In this document: one piece after another, positions 1-12,031 of the stretch
Numbering within the stretch: the stretch's first letter is position 1
Layout: every line of letters begins with the position of its first letter
Source of the DNA: Hirundichthys speculiger
Taxonomy: Eukaryota > Chordata > Actinopteri > Beloniformes > Exocoetidae
Reading direction: 5' to 3'
NCBI GenBank assembly: GCA_018398805.1
Contig: JAGFBZ010001895.1
Span: 248,001 to 312,000 of the forward strand
Length of the DNA stretch: 64,000 nt
Made by a program: the position numbers and the translations under genes
The notes under the pieces: model-generated
The model's database searches: none
What the model was told of the DNA's origin: nothing
Seen by the model: the letters and a program-made list of their open reading frames with translations, nothing else

Positions 1-112
1 AGAGATGATGTGCTGGTTACCAGTATGGATACATGACTGGGGGGGCCAGGGAGCTCTGGGACATTTGAAAGACAATATGACGAAAATGAGCACCAGCAAA
101 TTATGAGGGTAA

Positions 113-147
<35 letters not shown>

Positions 148-1319
148 GAGAGTAAAAGCACTGTACTAATTTACCATAATCCAAAATAGGATATTTGCAT
201 CACTTATTTTGAAACACACACACACAAATGTGGTATCTGACCATTGTTTCTGTGTGATTACATTTTTTTTTAAATACACCAAATAGGCATTCGAGCCAAG
301 AATCTTTTGAGTCAAGAAAACTCTACTGTTTAATTTAGTCTGGTACCTCATTAATTAATCTCATTATTCAACCCAAGCAACAGCAGTAGCTGATATGTAC
401 CATGGGGGCTGTTCATTTTCACAACCTGGACAGAGCAGATGTTTAATACAAGTAAAAGTCATGCCTGCCCTTAATATGTAAAGTTATAAATAGGTCTGTT
501 ATGATACACGAGCCAACTATGCCGTCTCGCTGTGTACCGGGTAAACTATCCGCCTGTTTTTGCCTTCATCACAGAAATGCATCTTCTCTGGATGAAAAAG
601 ACTCGAAGAACTTAGAGCTTCTTCTGAAACTGCAGGGAAATAATGAGAAAGAAGAAGGGCTACACGAATTTCGCGAAGGGCTTTGTTGAAATGCAACAAT
701 CCAGATTGGAAGTGCGTGCTGGTTTTGAGAATAAAATTCATTGCTCAGTTGACTGCAATGTCAAGTTCAGCTTCTTGTATCATGATTGCTGCGGGACCAT
801 GTAATGATCATGAGTCAGTGCCGTACCACAAGTGTTAGAGGGCTACACGCCTACGGACAGAACTGAAGATACAGCAGTGAGTGGAGGCTTGGTGGATTTA
901 TTTTGCACAGACCAATGATGAAGATTACCACCAGAAGCCACCTGTTTTTTTTTACCGGGTGGTTTAAAAAAAAGTTTCACAGGTTTCAGAAGGGCGAGAT
1001 GAATGGGTTGCAATGACTACTGATCCCAGTCCACTGACTCACTGGTTGTGTTCTCATGCTGCATCTGCTGCGTAGGTTTGTGATTTCACACCAGTCCTGT
1101 TTGTTCAAACAAACTATGCTCCGTTTGCCCCGGTATTACTGTCAATCTAAGTCTCACAACAAACAATGCTGCTCATTTCCTCAACGTAGTTTTGAAAGCA
1201 AATTTACATACTTGGTGATTCTATGCTGCACAATCTTTACACATTTACTCATTATTTATTTAATAAAAACATCCAGGTGCAGCATGTGAGAAACAAACTA
1301 CACCATTAATGCTTCCACT
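1..1319. other. No gene recognised; 3' intronic sequence of the ankfn1-like gene
   Basis: Apart from an (AAT)n tract near 113-145, nothing is recognised. Around 500-740 both strands are open for 60-75 codons (plus strand SSLDEKDSKNLELLLKLQGN), but there is no splice context joining exon 4 of the minus-strand gene. Confidence 0.4.
113..145. repeat. (AAT)n microsatellite
   Basis: About ten uninterrupted aat/ata triplets. Confidence 0.9.
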
Positions 1320-1890
1320 CGGGTGCCGCTCGTAAAATCCTCCCATCAGTGAGCGTGACAGTGAGAAATATTATCCAGAAGTGGAAAACATTCAATACAG
1401 TTGACAATCTTCCCACGACTGGATGTTTTTAACAAGTTAAGGTCAGATCATGCAATGCTGAGAAAGATAGCTGACAAAAACCCCAAGGGGCCATCTCAGA
1501 TTCTACAGACCTCAGGTTAGCGTTTTAAATGTTAAAGTTCATGACAGTTAAAACTATAAAAAGAATAACTCCCATGGAAGTTTTTTTTCTGGGAGAAAGT
1601 CTCTTTAGTCTAAAAGGTTTAAGACATTCACAGATTAGATTTACAAAATTGCATCTGAACAAATCACAAGGCGTCTGGAACAATGTCCTTTGAACAGATG
1701 ATCTCAAAAATAGAGGCTACATTTCAGCACAAACACGTCGTACCGGCTGTTGAGCAGGGTGGTGGAAGGCTGATAAATTTGGGCTTTTTTTTTTGCAGCT
1801 AGAGGACCTGTGCATTCTTTAAATGCCTGCAAACCTCCATAAACTGAAGCAACACTGTAAAGATGAGAGGGCAACCCTTCACTCACAACC
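1320..1890 (+). mobile_element. Tc1-like transposase relic
   Basis: The plus strand reads as a decayed Tc1 transposase: VTVRNIIQKWKTFNTVDNLP (helix-turn-helix part), a middle piece KSQGVWNNVL followed by a stop and TDD, and QTRRTGC / VEQGGGRLINLGF near 1725-1790, with many stops and frameshifts. No terminal repeats seen; truncated both sides. Confidence 0.6.
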
Positions 1891-1998
1891 GTGCTAGAAA
1901 TTCACATCATAGAGAGCACGAGCGCTGAACTTATTGACACGAAAGGTGATTCGCTGAGTTTGTGTCCTGAGCCACAAGCTGTTCCTCAGACCACTGAC

Positions 1999-2199
1999 CT
2001 GTATCCTGGAAGTTTTCTTTCATCCGGCAGTACAGCTGCAGCCTCAGTCTCCAGAGGCGGACCTGTCTCTGAGCATCAGCCTGCGCCTGGGGCCCTGCCA
2101 CCGCCTTCCTCGCCAGCTCTGTCTTCTTCTCATCTACTCGTTTACTTGCCAGGGCCACCAGGCTGTCCAGCTTAAGCGCCCATTCTACGGGCCGGCACA
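1999..2199 (-). CDS. ankfn1: ankfn1-like exon 4 (coiled-coil-like helix)
   Basis: Minus-strand acceptor TTTCATCCCTCAG, donor GTCAGT at 1998. Phase 1 in and out, 67 codons. VEWALKLDSLVALASKRVDE then a charged helix ending LWRLRLQLYCRMKENFQDT, corresponding to the helical linker before the fibronectin III domain in this family. Confidence 0.66.
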
Positions 2200-5100
2200 C
2201 TGAGGGATGAAATATTTACCATGAACCAACGTGAATGTGATCTGCAGTTCATTGATGCCAAGCCTTGCAAGACTAATTTCTCTTTATTTTCTACATTTTA
2301 TATCATGGGACTCACAAACAGGGTTATGCCTGGCTCCTGCCTTTGTCAGCACATGAAGCAGAGGGGAGTTGTGGGTAAGAGCAGCCACGTCTAGGGGAAC
2401 CAGGCCCTGTTCGCTCACTCTGTTCACCCCCTTCTCCTTATCTCTGTCCCAGTCCTTCTCTTTCTTCTCTCCTCTCTCCCACATGCTTCTTCCTGCTACT
2501 CCACCTCCACTGCCGGTGTGGTCTTTGGACAAAAGGCTTTGTACAGCCAAAGTGTCCTCATTTTCTACCGCCTCCCAAAGGGTCTTGTACTGAGAGAAAG
2601 AGAAAGGGTACACAGGGGGTAAGGTACAAGAAGAAGGCTCCTGCGACAAAAGGATTATTTTACAAGGTTGAGGGAAGGGAGTTGCTATGCAAAGAGTCAT
2701 TATTTGAAACAGAAACGGAGGACTCATAAATCAAAAGAGCCCGAGAGGATGTATTCTTGTTGTAGACTCATGAGACTGGAATTCGCAAAATTCAATTATT
2801 AGACAAAATGGGTATACTTGATGAGAAAAAAAAAAAACCGGAACAAAAACAACATAACATCCCTTTGCAGTGCTCATTAGGAAATGAATTTCTTTTTCTA
2901 AGTGGAATTTTGTATCAAACAGGAATTTGGAACAAATGAAAACAGGAAATTATTTTGTCTTTAATGCTACGCTTGGAAAGAAAAAAAGCACACAGAACAG
3001 AGATTTAAATCCAATCAATAAAAGAAAAGGCTGTGCTCTTACATGGGAACAGATCAAAGTGGTCCACAACACCTCATACAAGTCACTAAAGACAGTACAA
3101 GCGCAGACGCTTTCCAGCGCATGTTTTTTTTTTGTCGTTTAAAGATTTGTATTGTTCTCTGAAACACTTCTGAGCCAGCTGTATTCAACCGTGTGGCTCA
3201 GGACAGTTGATCAATAAACGTAATCAATCCTCAATCCGTTACGTTACTGCATTTGAAAGCACCTAGAATCATATTAAAACATATGTTATCACCCTCCACG
3301 ACAAAGAACACTGAATATATTTGAAAAAACAAAGGTTCATTTAATCACTGAAAGTCCTGTAAAAACCTAATTATCTACAAAACATTTTTTATTTGAGATT
3401 ATATTTAACTGAGAGTTTTTGAACAAATGTGGCAAGGTTGGATGACATACAGAAAGCACCTCCTGTGCCTAAAATACAAGTACAAATACCAAATAGTACT
3501 ATATAAGTATAAGATAAAGTCATGCATGGAGAACATTACTTCTCTTTACTACCACAAGAATGTGGTTAAAGTATTTCAGGTTAAAGCCTTCAACAGAGAA
3601 AAATGTCACCTCAGAATGTTCCGCATTTGTTGTATCATTGGATTTTTTTTTTAACACTTGTGATGTTTATGTAAAAACAGGAGTTAATTTTGTGCTGCAG
3701 CCGTAAACTGCAAAGAAGAACGTCAGTGGCTGGAGCTCATTTTAAACCATTTTAGTATTCACCAGAAAACTAATTACTACTTTCAGAAAGACTCATTCTG
3801 CTGATTAATGAGATGAAAACACCAAGAAACTGTCATAAGTGGTCAATTATGAAAATAGTTTCAAATTTTCTGTCAAACAACTAATTGATTAATCTTCAAA
3901 TCATTTCAGCCGTAACTAACTGCGGCCAGATTAATGAGAAGTAAAAGTGAAGAATTTCTCTCTCTGAGACAGCAGTTGAGCAGAAACTAAAGAACCACAT
4001 CAGAGCTCTCCTCAAAATGATCAACGAAACATCTTACAGCTTCTGCAGGCCTGCTGGGCTGTTTGGGTGCGTCCCCCTCCACGGCAACAGACGACTCTCC
4101 TCCCCTCAGTCTGACAGACAGGTTTCTGTAGATTCGCTTGGGAGAGACGGGACCCAGAGAGCGCCGGCGCTGAGGTGGGTTCCTCATGGATACAGACATG
4201 GCAGGGAGGTGAGGGGACGGGTCTGAAGACGGCAGGGAAGGAAGGAGAGAATAGAAGAGGACATGAACAGAGGGAAAAAATAAGGTGGCCGTGGAAAATG
4301 AGCAAGAAAAATGAATATCGAATCCATTAGTGATCGGGACCCTCAACCTCAAGGCCAAAAGAACAGAAAAGTCGATAAAAAGTAGAGAGAGGAGAGAAGA
4401 GAACAATATCAGAAATCCAAAGAGAGACACACAATATTGAGTCAGACTTATGGATTTTTCTACAGGAAATTAAGTTCAGCAATCCATTTTATTCTTTTAC
4501 ATTATATCATACATTTTACAAAAAAAATAGCAGCTCACTAGTTTTAGAAAGTCACAGCGTCACCTTATGTGACAGTCTATCACCCCCACCAAAGAGAAGG
4601 CCATAGTCATGTCAACCAATCGAACATGAGCCGAGTTTAGACATGTGGATGAAGGGGAAGTGTAACATGTTACTGTAATCTTCAGAGAAATGTCTACTGT
4701 TCAGCCTTAGAAGCACAGATGAAACATAAAACCCTGACGCTGTATGAAACAGCAGTTTAGATACTATCGTTCCTCCCTGGTTGCCAGTCTGTCAAAGGGT
4801 CACGCTAAATCAAACTGATGTGTAGCTCGCTATGCAGAAACAGTGTGTTGGAATCAGCCAAAATCAGTATTGGCTGGTCAGATTTGAAGAGAATCAGAAA
4901 TTGGAATCGGAAAATAAGGACACCAGTAAACTGCAAACAGAGTGAGGGATGTTATGTGTGTGGATAAAGAGCCCCAGTGCATGATTAAAGTAGATGAAAA
5001 TGCTCTTCTGTCCGCTTTTGTTCTTCTTTCACCTCCTATTAGGTGACATGGATTTCATCACTCTGAATATAGACTTCCTTGCACAAAGCACCAGACCCAT

Positions 5101-8100
5101 CAGTTTAATTAAACACAGAACTGCAAATCTATGTAGAACACCAGGTTTCTTTTACCAGCATAATAAATTTCAATCTTCTCATATCATCAGGTTGAGGACA
5201 AAAATCAATCAATGCTACAGTAATGAAAGCTCATTATTGATTCCTTTATCTCTTCATCATTTATAGACCTCCCCTGTTGTGCCTGAAAATCTGTCATACT
5301 GTATCTTATTTCCAACTATTGGGCAAAATGCAGTCCTGCACAGTTTTGTCACCATTCCCATTGGTCAGCAAGCCTCTTTCATTTGTCACTTTCTTTCTTC
5401 TCATACACCCTTTCTCCCCTCTCTCTTTCACAGTCCTACAGTTTAGAGTCATTTTCATGTCATTTTGATTTACATCGTGCCACAAGGACTCAGATAATAA
5501 GGTGAATCTTTTTTGAAAGCAGGATACTTGCACTGGTATCATCTCTCTTCTATCACTACTTTCCCATGCAAATGAAAGCCTCAGTGTCTGTTTTTTTTTT
5601 TTTTTTAATCAAACTGTCAGCCAAAGTCTTGATGGACTACATTGTGTGCTCTCCTGTTGAGAAAGCAAATATTCCCCTGGTGCATGCTAGTTTCAGACAG
5701 AAAATGAGGGCTCAGGCCACAGAGACAACACATCTCACAGACACATCACCATTGTATCTGCCGCCTCACTGTGACTCATGACCTCACATAGTACCGAGCT
5801 GCCTGTACGTGTGGATATGTGAGTATAAGGGTAATACCTTTGTTATTGGTACAGTGCTCCCCTGTTTGTTTACTGTGTCCTGCAAGACTTGCAGAAAGTG
5901 CTGATGAGACATTCAGAGAGGAGGCAAACTAATGTTTAGCGTTTCTCTTTAAGATGAGCCAAAACAGGAAAAAAAAAAATGCTTGGAAAGTACATTAAAA
6001 CAGTCAAAAGACTGCAGTCTAGATTTGGCTAGTTCAAAGCACTGACCTGCGCCGAGATATGTGTCATTGTGGTTTTCCTTTTTCTCAGTACCTCAATCTC
6101 TGTTTTTTTTTTAAACTGTCTCACGAAAGGCGAGAGGCGTCTGTTTGCAGACGTTCTTTCCTGTTTGTCAATCTGCTAAATGGTGTTGACTCTCAGAATC
6201 AGCAGTGCATGGAAACATCTGATGACTAATGCTGCTAATACCTCACAAAGTTATGCAGCACAGCCATTTGTGAGAATAAACCACGGAGTAGCCTGTCACC
6301 TTCAAGGGCTATGAAAAAGCAGAACTGCATGTGCGCATTTTGCACACATAAATTATTGAGTGACACGCATTGGAAAAATTTACATAAAAAAGACACAACA
6401 TAGTTCATCATGGACTGGAAATAAAAACAGAGCTAATTAGCGTTTACAATTTCATTGCGTAAATGTGTCTGATATTTAAAATAATTATGAAATTGATATA
6501 ATCACAATGAATAGTTTTCTGTAACTGCAAGACAAATGTGTATTTACAGAATTACCTAGTTCATTCATTCAATGATCCTTGAGAATCATTCAGAGTTTTG
6601 TTTACCTTTGGAAATATGGCTTAAAACTTCACCAAAGCCCTAAAAGAAAACAGAGAACCCAATTAAGCAAGTATGATTAAAATACAATAAAATGTATCAA
6701 TTTATTTAAATAAAATGATCCAATATTATATATGTTTTTAAGTGGAAAATGTGTGTGAATCTAAGATTTCAGAAACTACAAGGGTTTTAGTCATTGTCTG
6801 CATGTAGAACAGCTTGAGCTTTGATGTGCTAGAAGGTTTTCTCACGACTGGTTGTTTCACAAGATTTCTATTGGATTAAGGTGAGCACTTTTCCAGGGCA
6901 TTAAGATATTGTCTGTCAACTCTTCTTTGGCGGAAAAACCTGTTTTGTGATATTTGTCAGACACACATATATGTTGACATTTTCCCTTTAGAATGTATTT
7001 GTTTAAATTAGATTTTATCTCTCCATCGATGGCATCAACCCATCCTGGCCCAGATCCAGAAAAACAGGCCCAAATTATGGTATTACTACAATCCTGCCCT
7101 GATACGAGAGAGCAAATTACTTTTTATTTATGCCAAGAACATGACTTCTCATATACCAAAAGGTTATATTATGGTTGTAAAAACATTTTTCCAGTGACCC
7201 ACAGAGTTTTCCATGTGACCTTTAGCCAGTTATATACAGACAGCTATGGAGGGAGTCGGTGTAGCTCAGGAAGTTATGAAATGTGTCAGTCTTAAGCTTG
7301 GTGTTTGACGTTGACGTGTGGTTGGGGAGGAAATCAACATTGCCTACGATACATTAATGCAATTAGTTGTTAGAAGGATAAAAGCTTAAAAGATGATTTA
7401 GAAAGCTGGTCTAAAAATGAGCAAATGTGGCTTTATAGTGTAAAAGCACTTTGAGTGGTCAGCAAGACTGGAACGTCTTTCTATTTACTGTTCTTAGGAC
7501 TGACGAACTGACGTTCTCCTTGCAGCTATATTTGATGGTGGACAAATGGCCATTAACATAATCTTGAGCTGTTTAGAGGTTGCCCTCTGAAACCACACAT
7601 CTGTCTTGACTTTTGCTGGTAAACCACTCATGACAAGAATAATCATTTCATAATTCCCCCGTTTGCACATAATCTTTCTGACTGTGAACTGACAGTGTTT
7701 TTAAAAATGTTTCACATATTTTTAATAAACTCTTCCAACCCAGTAGTTTTTTTTTTTTTTTTATTTTTTTTTTATTTTGCTGTGAGAAGTAGTAACAAAA
7801 ACTTAAAGATGTGTGTTTTTTGTTGTTTTTTATTTTGAGGAAACAGGAACCCTTCTCACAGATGACTGTCATTCCTGTAAAGTCAAATTTGCACTCTGAG
7901 GTCTAGAGGTTATGGGGACCTGTTATCCACAACAGTTCCTTAGTTCCTTTATGTTTATTTTTTATCTAGGCTGTTTCCCCATTACAAGATATGTGTATTC
8001 ATAACCAATCATGCTACGTTTGCCTCATTTGTTTAATAAAGAACTTTCTGTCTACGTTTATTACTAGTGTGAAAATACATTGTTTTTTTTTTTTGCTTAT

Positions 8101-8283
8101 TTGTGTACAGGAATATACAACTTCTCGAGGGTAGAAATTAGGACTGCATGGACTATCTCTCAGTGGAAAGTACGAGCAGCCTGGAACAGAACTGCAGTCC
8201 ACAGTGAACGCTACATCCAGTAATAAAGTTTTGAAACTCTTACCGCTGATCGATATTTTCACTTTACGTACACGTCCCTTCAT
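1999..8283 (-). CDS. ankfn1: ANKFN1 / Wide-awake-type protein, first four coding exons (gene continues off left edge)
   Basis: Four minus-strand exons join in frame: 8283-8244, 4222-4038, 2589-2316, 2199-1999, about 233 codons, ending in phase 1. Order: a basic N-terminus with PQRRRSLGPVSPKRIYRNLS; an ankyrin-like segment with LWEAVENEDTLAVQSLLSKD and LVPLDVAALTHNSPLLHVL; a Lys/Glu/Gln/Arg-rich helix ending LWRLRLQLYCRMKENF. This order (basic tail, ankyrin repeats, helix, then fibronectin III) matches the ANKFN1 / Drosophila Wide-awake family, cytosolic proteins linked in flies and mice to neuronal excitability and sleep or arousal. The fibronectin III part would lie left of position 1999. 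The gene may be a teleost paralogue rather than ankfn1 itself. It diverges from mei1 across 2.8 kb. Confidence 0.6.
2316..2589 (-). CDS. ankfn1: ankfn1-like exon 3 (ankyrin segment)
   Basis: Minus-strand acceptor TTTCTCTTTCTCTCAG, donor GTGAGT at 2315. Phase 0 in, phase 1 out, 91 codons. Ankyrin-like helices flank a highly charged insert (MWERGEKKEKDWDRDKEKG) where family members usually have a short loop. LVPLDVAALTHNSPLLHVL is the best ankyrin match. Confidence 0.7.
2590..4037. other. ankfn1-like intron 2; nothing recognised
   Basis: AT-rich with poly-A/T runs. No exon that fits the 0/0 phases and no repeat family recognised. Confidence 0.5.
4038..4222 (-). CDS. ankfn1: ankfn1-like exon 2
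   Basis: Minus-strand acceptor CCGTCTTCAG, donor GTAAGA at 4037. Phase 1 in, phase 0 out. Encodes MSVSMRNPPQRRRSLGPVSP and KRIYRNLSVRLRGG: a basic, serine-containing segment, ending PSRPAEA. Confidence 0.68.
4223..8243. other. ankfn1-like intron 1; mostly unrecognised
   Basis: AT-rich intron with poly-T runs (5590-5607, 7746-7776). Short open frames lack coding character. A transposon fragment at 7025-7205 is the only recognised element. Confidence 0.5.
7025..7205 (-). mobile_element. DNA-transposon fragment, Tc1-like
   Basis: Resembles the inverse complement of fish Tc1-type transposase sequence (motifs such as aaacaggcccaaattatgg and catttttccagtgaccc). Strongly decayed, no terminal repeats; family call from memory. 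Confidence 0.35.
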
Positions 8284-8470
8284 CCAACGACGTACAGATT
8301 CTGAGACATGGTTTCAGCTTTCATATACGAGCGCTGGTCAATCCGATAAAATCCATTGTTCCCACATCGGAAAGTTTTCACCAACTACGCTAAAGTGCAC
8401 CTGAACGCTACAAAGCGACGGACCGAAGATTCACACACCACCCACATTCATGCCCCGCCCACTTCCTCGT
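8100..8470. promoter_or_regulatory. CpG-rich patch over ankfn1-like exon 1, candidate promoter
   Basis: CG dinucleotides are dense here (for example ctgatcgat, cacgtccc, caacgacgtac, gcgacggaccg) compared with the CpG-poor, AT-rich flanks. The patch covers the putative start exon of the minus-strand gene, as expected of an unmethylated promoter. No TATA box is evident. Inference from base composition only. Confidence 0.4.
8244..8283 (-). CDS. ankfn1: ankfn1-like exon 1 (putative start exon)
   Basis: ATG complement at 8281-8283, 13 codons (MKGRVRKVKISIS) plus one base, then donor GTAAGAG on the minus strand at 8243-8237. An in-frame TGA lies upstream. Phase 1 exactly fits exon 2, and the exon sits in a CpG-rich patch expected of a promoter. 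The alternative is that translation begins at the methionine inside exon 2 (MSVSMRN). Confidence 0.5.
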
Positions 8471-8471
8471 C

Positions 8472-8595
<124 letters not shown>

Positions 8596-9689
8596 GATAG
8601 ATAAAAAAAAAAAAACTAAAGGATAAATAAAAACTAAACCAATAAAATAACACTAGATAAATAAGTAGATAAGAAATGCTACTGCTCTGTCCTTTTCCAG
8701 AGTAATTAGCTTACCACAGAAATCAGCAGTCTATTTTTGAGTGCACATGCAAATGAGGTGTAGGCTGTCATCTGTGGTTTTCATAAAAAGAAATGTTTAG
8801 AGCTATATTAGGAGCTGTCCAACAAGCCCATTGATGGCTGCTGTAAGGGCGGTGTGGAAATACTTCACAACATGCCAGTCTATGTGTCTTACACACCACA
8901 AACTGATCTCTGTGTGTAGGTGTTTGGTGGTGCTCATCCTTGCACAGGAGCTGAATATTTTTTTTCTGCTATCTTTCACTAAACAACTGTTAATGAAATA
9001 GTTAAGTGAAGATGACAGATGACCAATAAAAATAGAACAAACTGATGAGTATAGCTCTGGTCCAAGCACAAATGGAGAAATTGAAAACAACTATTCCATC
9101 TTCCTTCTTCTTGCAAGAGTTTAGTAATTCTCTCAGTCAATAGCTCTATAACTTTGTGCGCACAGATGTCCAACAATATCACTTTTTCTCCATTAATTTT
9201 TTTGGTGCACATTCATATACGACATTAACACATAGGTTTTTGCTTATTGGGAAACAATAAGTGATAAGCTCACTAAAAGAGTTTGTAGGCCAATCATTTA
9301 TTTTGTTGTATAAAAACACACTTATTGTGGGAAAGCTCAGCTGGGTTTACGTGATGGGATACTCTAAACTGGTGAGCAGTGAAGGCCGTTTGTGGAGTAC
9401 AAGAGAGAGATTGTAAACTGACATGGTGGTAGTAGCTGATACTCGCCCCCACATCTATTATCACAGCTCTGCTCAGTTGCCGAGGGGCTTTTGTTGTCAT
9501 GGTGATAACCAAATTACGGCCTTCACAGCTAAGTGATACTGCAAAACAAACTCATACAGCCCGTCCCTGGACAGCAGCAACATATTATTCAGCAATGACA
9601 TTCCAATATTCCTACAGAGAAATAGAGAACTTTGTTTCAAACAAAAACTAATTAGAAACTAATTGCATGGAAACAGATATTCTCAAATT

Positions 9690-10320
9690 TAATTATAAAT
9701 GATTTTCAGTGGTGATGGCACCGGCTTTGCTGATTATGAATAGTTTCAAAATTAGAGGAAATGTGACAATCAACAGGTGTGCCCACAGGGATAAATGAGC
9801 ACTTTAGATTATGATGGATTCTGCATTTGTACTATATTCTTTTGTATTATTTGTGTTTTACTGGCATTTATTTCACTGCTGCCTTGTAATTTCCAAACAT
9901 CAGCTTAATGAAATGCAGTTTAGCACCTAACCAGAAGTGCAAAAGGAAGCAAGTGCAAGATTTACAGTATGCCCGCCATATAATAACATTTGCAGGTAGA
10001 AGCAGTTAATCTGTGTTATAAAGTGGAGTTGAATTGATAAGTATGTGTTAAAAAGCAAAAACAGGCAATGTGAATGATTTTTCAGTGAAAATGGCACACT
10101 ATATGCACCATTTTTAGAGGTTATGAATAATTTAATCAAAATTAGACGAAACGTGATAACCAACAGGGATATCTACGGGGATAAATGAGTACTTTAGATG
10201 ATGTTTGATCTTGCATGCACCTTAAAGTTGCTTTTGTAATATAGTCCTTTTGTATTTAGATATTCGTATTCAACTGACATTCATTTCCCTGCTGGTTTAT
10301 AATTACCAAATATGTGGATG
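9690..10320. repeat. Diverged direct repeat, two copies about 375 bp apart, third partial copy
   Basis: Copy A (about 9690-9905) and copy B (about 10070-10320) share an ordered set of phrases: gattttcagtg, ggcac, gttatgaata / gattatgaatag, gataaatgagcactttaga / gataaatgagtactttaga, tccttttgtatt, catttatttc / cattcatttc. The flank aagtatgtgttaaaaag near 10038 recurs as aggtatgtcttaaaaag near 10945. Old tandem duplication or repeated insertion. Confidence 0.55.
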
Positions 10321-10790
10321 TTGATAAATCAAAACTAATTTGTGGTAGTGTGAATTAAATATCTATTGAAACTTTTTTCTTTTTGATAGAAATAGATTAT
10401 TGATTTGTATCATTTAGTTGTGATTTAAAGTTTTTTGGTGTTTTGAGGCTCAGCAATTTAGCTCAGATTTTTATTTCCTTCTATAGAGTAACAGCTTTCT
10501 AAAATTTATTCAATTCCTCTTTGGCCTGATGCTTTTTTTTCTTTTTAATGGTGGGCTTGCTTCTTATTTACAAGAGGAGTAAACTCAAGTGAAGTACATT
10601 AAGACTGTTAGAATTGTAGCTGAAGAATTTTAAAGATTTTTAATTTGTGTGTCACGTATTTTCGATTCCTTTTTCAATGCTTAAAGTCGCACAACTGTCC
10701 AAATCGTGTCCTAATACTTCTAAACATAAAGTTAGGCCATCTTCCCATTACTGTACTTTATACCCTCTGGCTTCTTGTCATGATTTGTGA

Positions 10791-10797
<7 letters not shown>

Positions 10798-10826
<29 letters not shown>
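10798..10826. repeat. Poly-T tract (29 T)
   Basis: Uninterrupted run of T, about 300 bp before the mei1 ATG. Confidence 0.9.
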
Positions 10827-10829
<3 letters not shown>

Positions 10830-11025
10830 TTCGCGCCGATTTGATGGTTTAAACTTACACCGACGGTTAGCTGGATCATTTAATGGTTTACCACTTAATT
10901 TACTGAATTAGATTAATTAAACTCGTGTAGTGGAATTTAGTCGACAGGTATGTCTTAAAAAGAAAACGTAGGCAATAATTTTGTTAGGATAATGTTTAGA
11001 CGTGTAAATTAATTTTAGCTTTTCA

Positions 11026-11033
11026 TTACGTCA
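11026..11033. promoter_or_regulatory. CRE-like octamer upstream of mei1
   Basis: TTACGTCA (reverse TGACGTAA) differs from the palindromic CRE by one base and lies 92 bases before the exon carrying the mei1 ATG. CREM/ATF factors act on such sites in germ cells, so it could matter for meiotic expression. A single octamer can easily be chance, and the transcription start is unknown. Confidence 0.2.
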
Positions 11034-11124
11034 TGCATGCTAGCTGTACTAATTCCACTGTGTCAGTCTCACTTTCAAGAAAAGTCACCGACTGTATTTT
11101 GCTTTATTTTATTCCACAGGTGAT

Positions 11125-11277
11125 ATGTCAACACTGACAAGCGCAGATGTTGTTTTTGACAAGGTCCACTTCAGACATGACCCGAGATGGAGCGTTCGCC
11201 TGGGGCCTGCAGAGGGGGGCGGGGTGCTGCTCTGTGTGGCCTGCGTTACGGAGATGATGAAAACGGAAGATATTTCG
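11125..11277 (+). CDS. mei1: mei1 exon 1 (first coding exon found)
   Basis: ATG at 11125, 51 codons, then donor gtaaga at 11278 (phase 0). The peptide contains [10 protein letters not shown] and ends in MMKTEDIS. A good acceptor (tttattccacag, ends 11119) sits five bases before the ATG, so a noncoding or coding exon may lie upstream. The frame stays open from 11120 to the ATG, so the true start could be further 5'. Confidence 0.7.
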
Positions 11278-11987
11278 GTAAGAATTAAAAAAAAAAACAA
11301 AAAAAAACACGATTCTATCTGTATGGAAAACGAGACCTTTACAGCCCACACGAAAACCAATTCTCTCTTTCAAAGTCATATATATTTGTTGCTAAAGTGT
11401 TGAACGTATCAGTGTGAAGTTAAAGTCTACTTAATTATCTTGAACAAGATTCAGTTTTATTTGTATGCAAGAACAAGACTGCCAGTACATCAAAGCAAGG
11501 CGATGCCTCGATGTTGTTCATGTACATCACGCCTCATTTACTCTTCCTGCTTTAGTAACTTGCTGGAAAGCTTACACTTTCAAAGCACTGTATTTATTTG
11601 GCTGGATGTTAAGATGTTATCTGCTTTTCCTCAGCTTTTTCTGTCTCAGATGCTTTTTAGCAGTGTCCGTGAAAATGTTGTTTACCTGTAAATTCCAGAT
11701 AATGTGCCTACCATATTTACCCTCCTATACCCCTATCTTCCATGCCTTTTGATGTGATGCAGTCGGTGAGGAAGTCTTTTGTCTTGACTGGTATAAGTGG
11801 GATGCTTAAAAGTTCTCCGGGGACCTTGAGAGAGCTTCTACAACAGGACAGCAGAGTCTCTTTCCATTTTATAGCTACGCTTTTAGGTGAGAAAAAAAAA
11901 AAACAGCTGTGCATTAAAAAGGTGAAACAAGGTCGAGCAAAAATGGTCAGGAAGCATTTTGAAACGCCTATCTTTGAAAAGATAGGG

Positions 11988-12031
<44 letters not shown>

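Larger units (their letters stand above)
8600..11100. other. Divergent intergenic region between ankfn1-like gene and mei1
   Basis: No exon recognised. Contains a diverged direct repeat (9690-10320), a T29 run at 10798-10826 and somewhat more CpG from 10827 onward toward mei1. The open frames near 8803-9212 on the minus strand are not recognised. Confidence 0.5.

Noticed and set aside
4017..4226. Plus-strand ORF opposite ankfn1-like exon 2
   Set aside because: Shadow of the minus-strand exon, which has proper acceptor, donor and family-like sequence.
8803..9212. Minus-strand ORFs of 77-95 codons in the intergenic region
   Set aside because: No recognised domain and no flanking splice or promoter signals; could be transposon debris, left unassigned.
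11968..11988. Small hairpin cctatcttt/aaagatagg in mei1 intron 2
   Set aside because: Nine-base arms are expected by chance in a window of this size.
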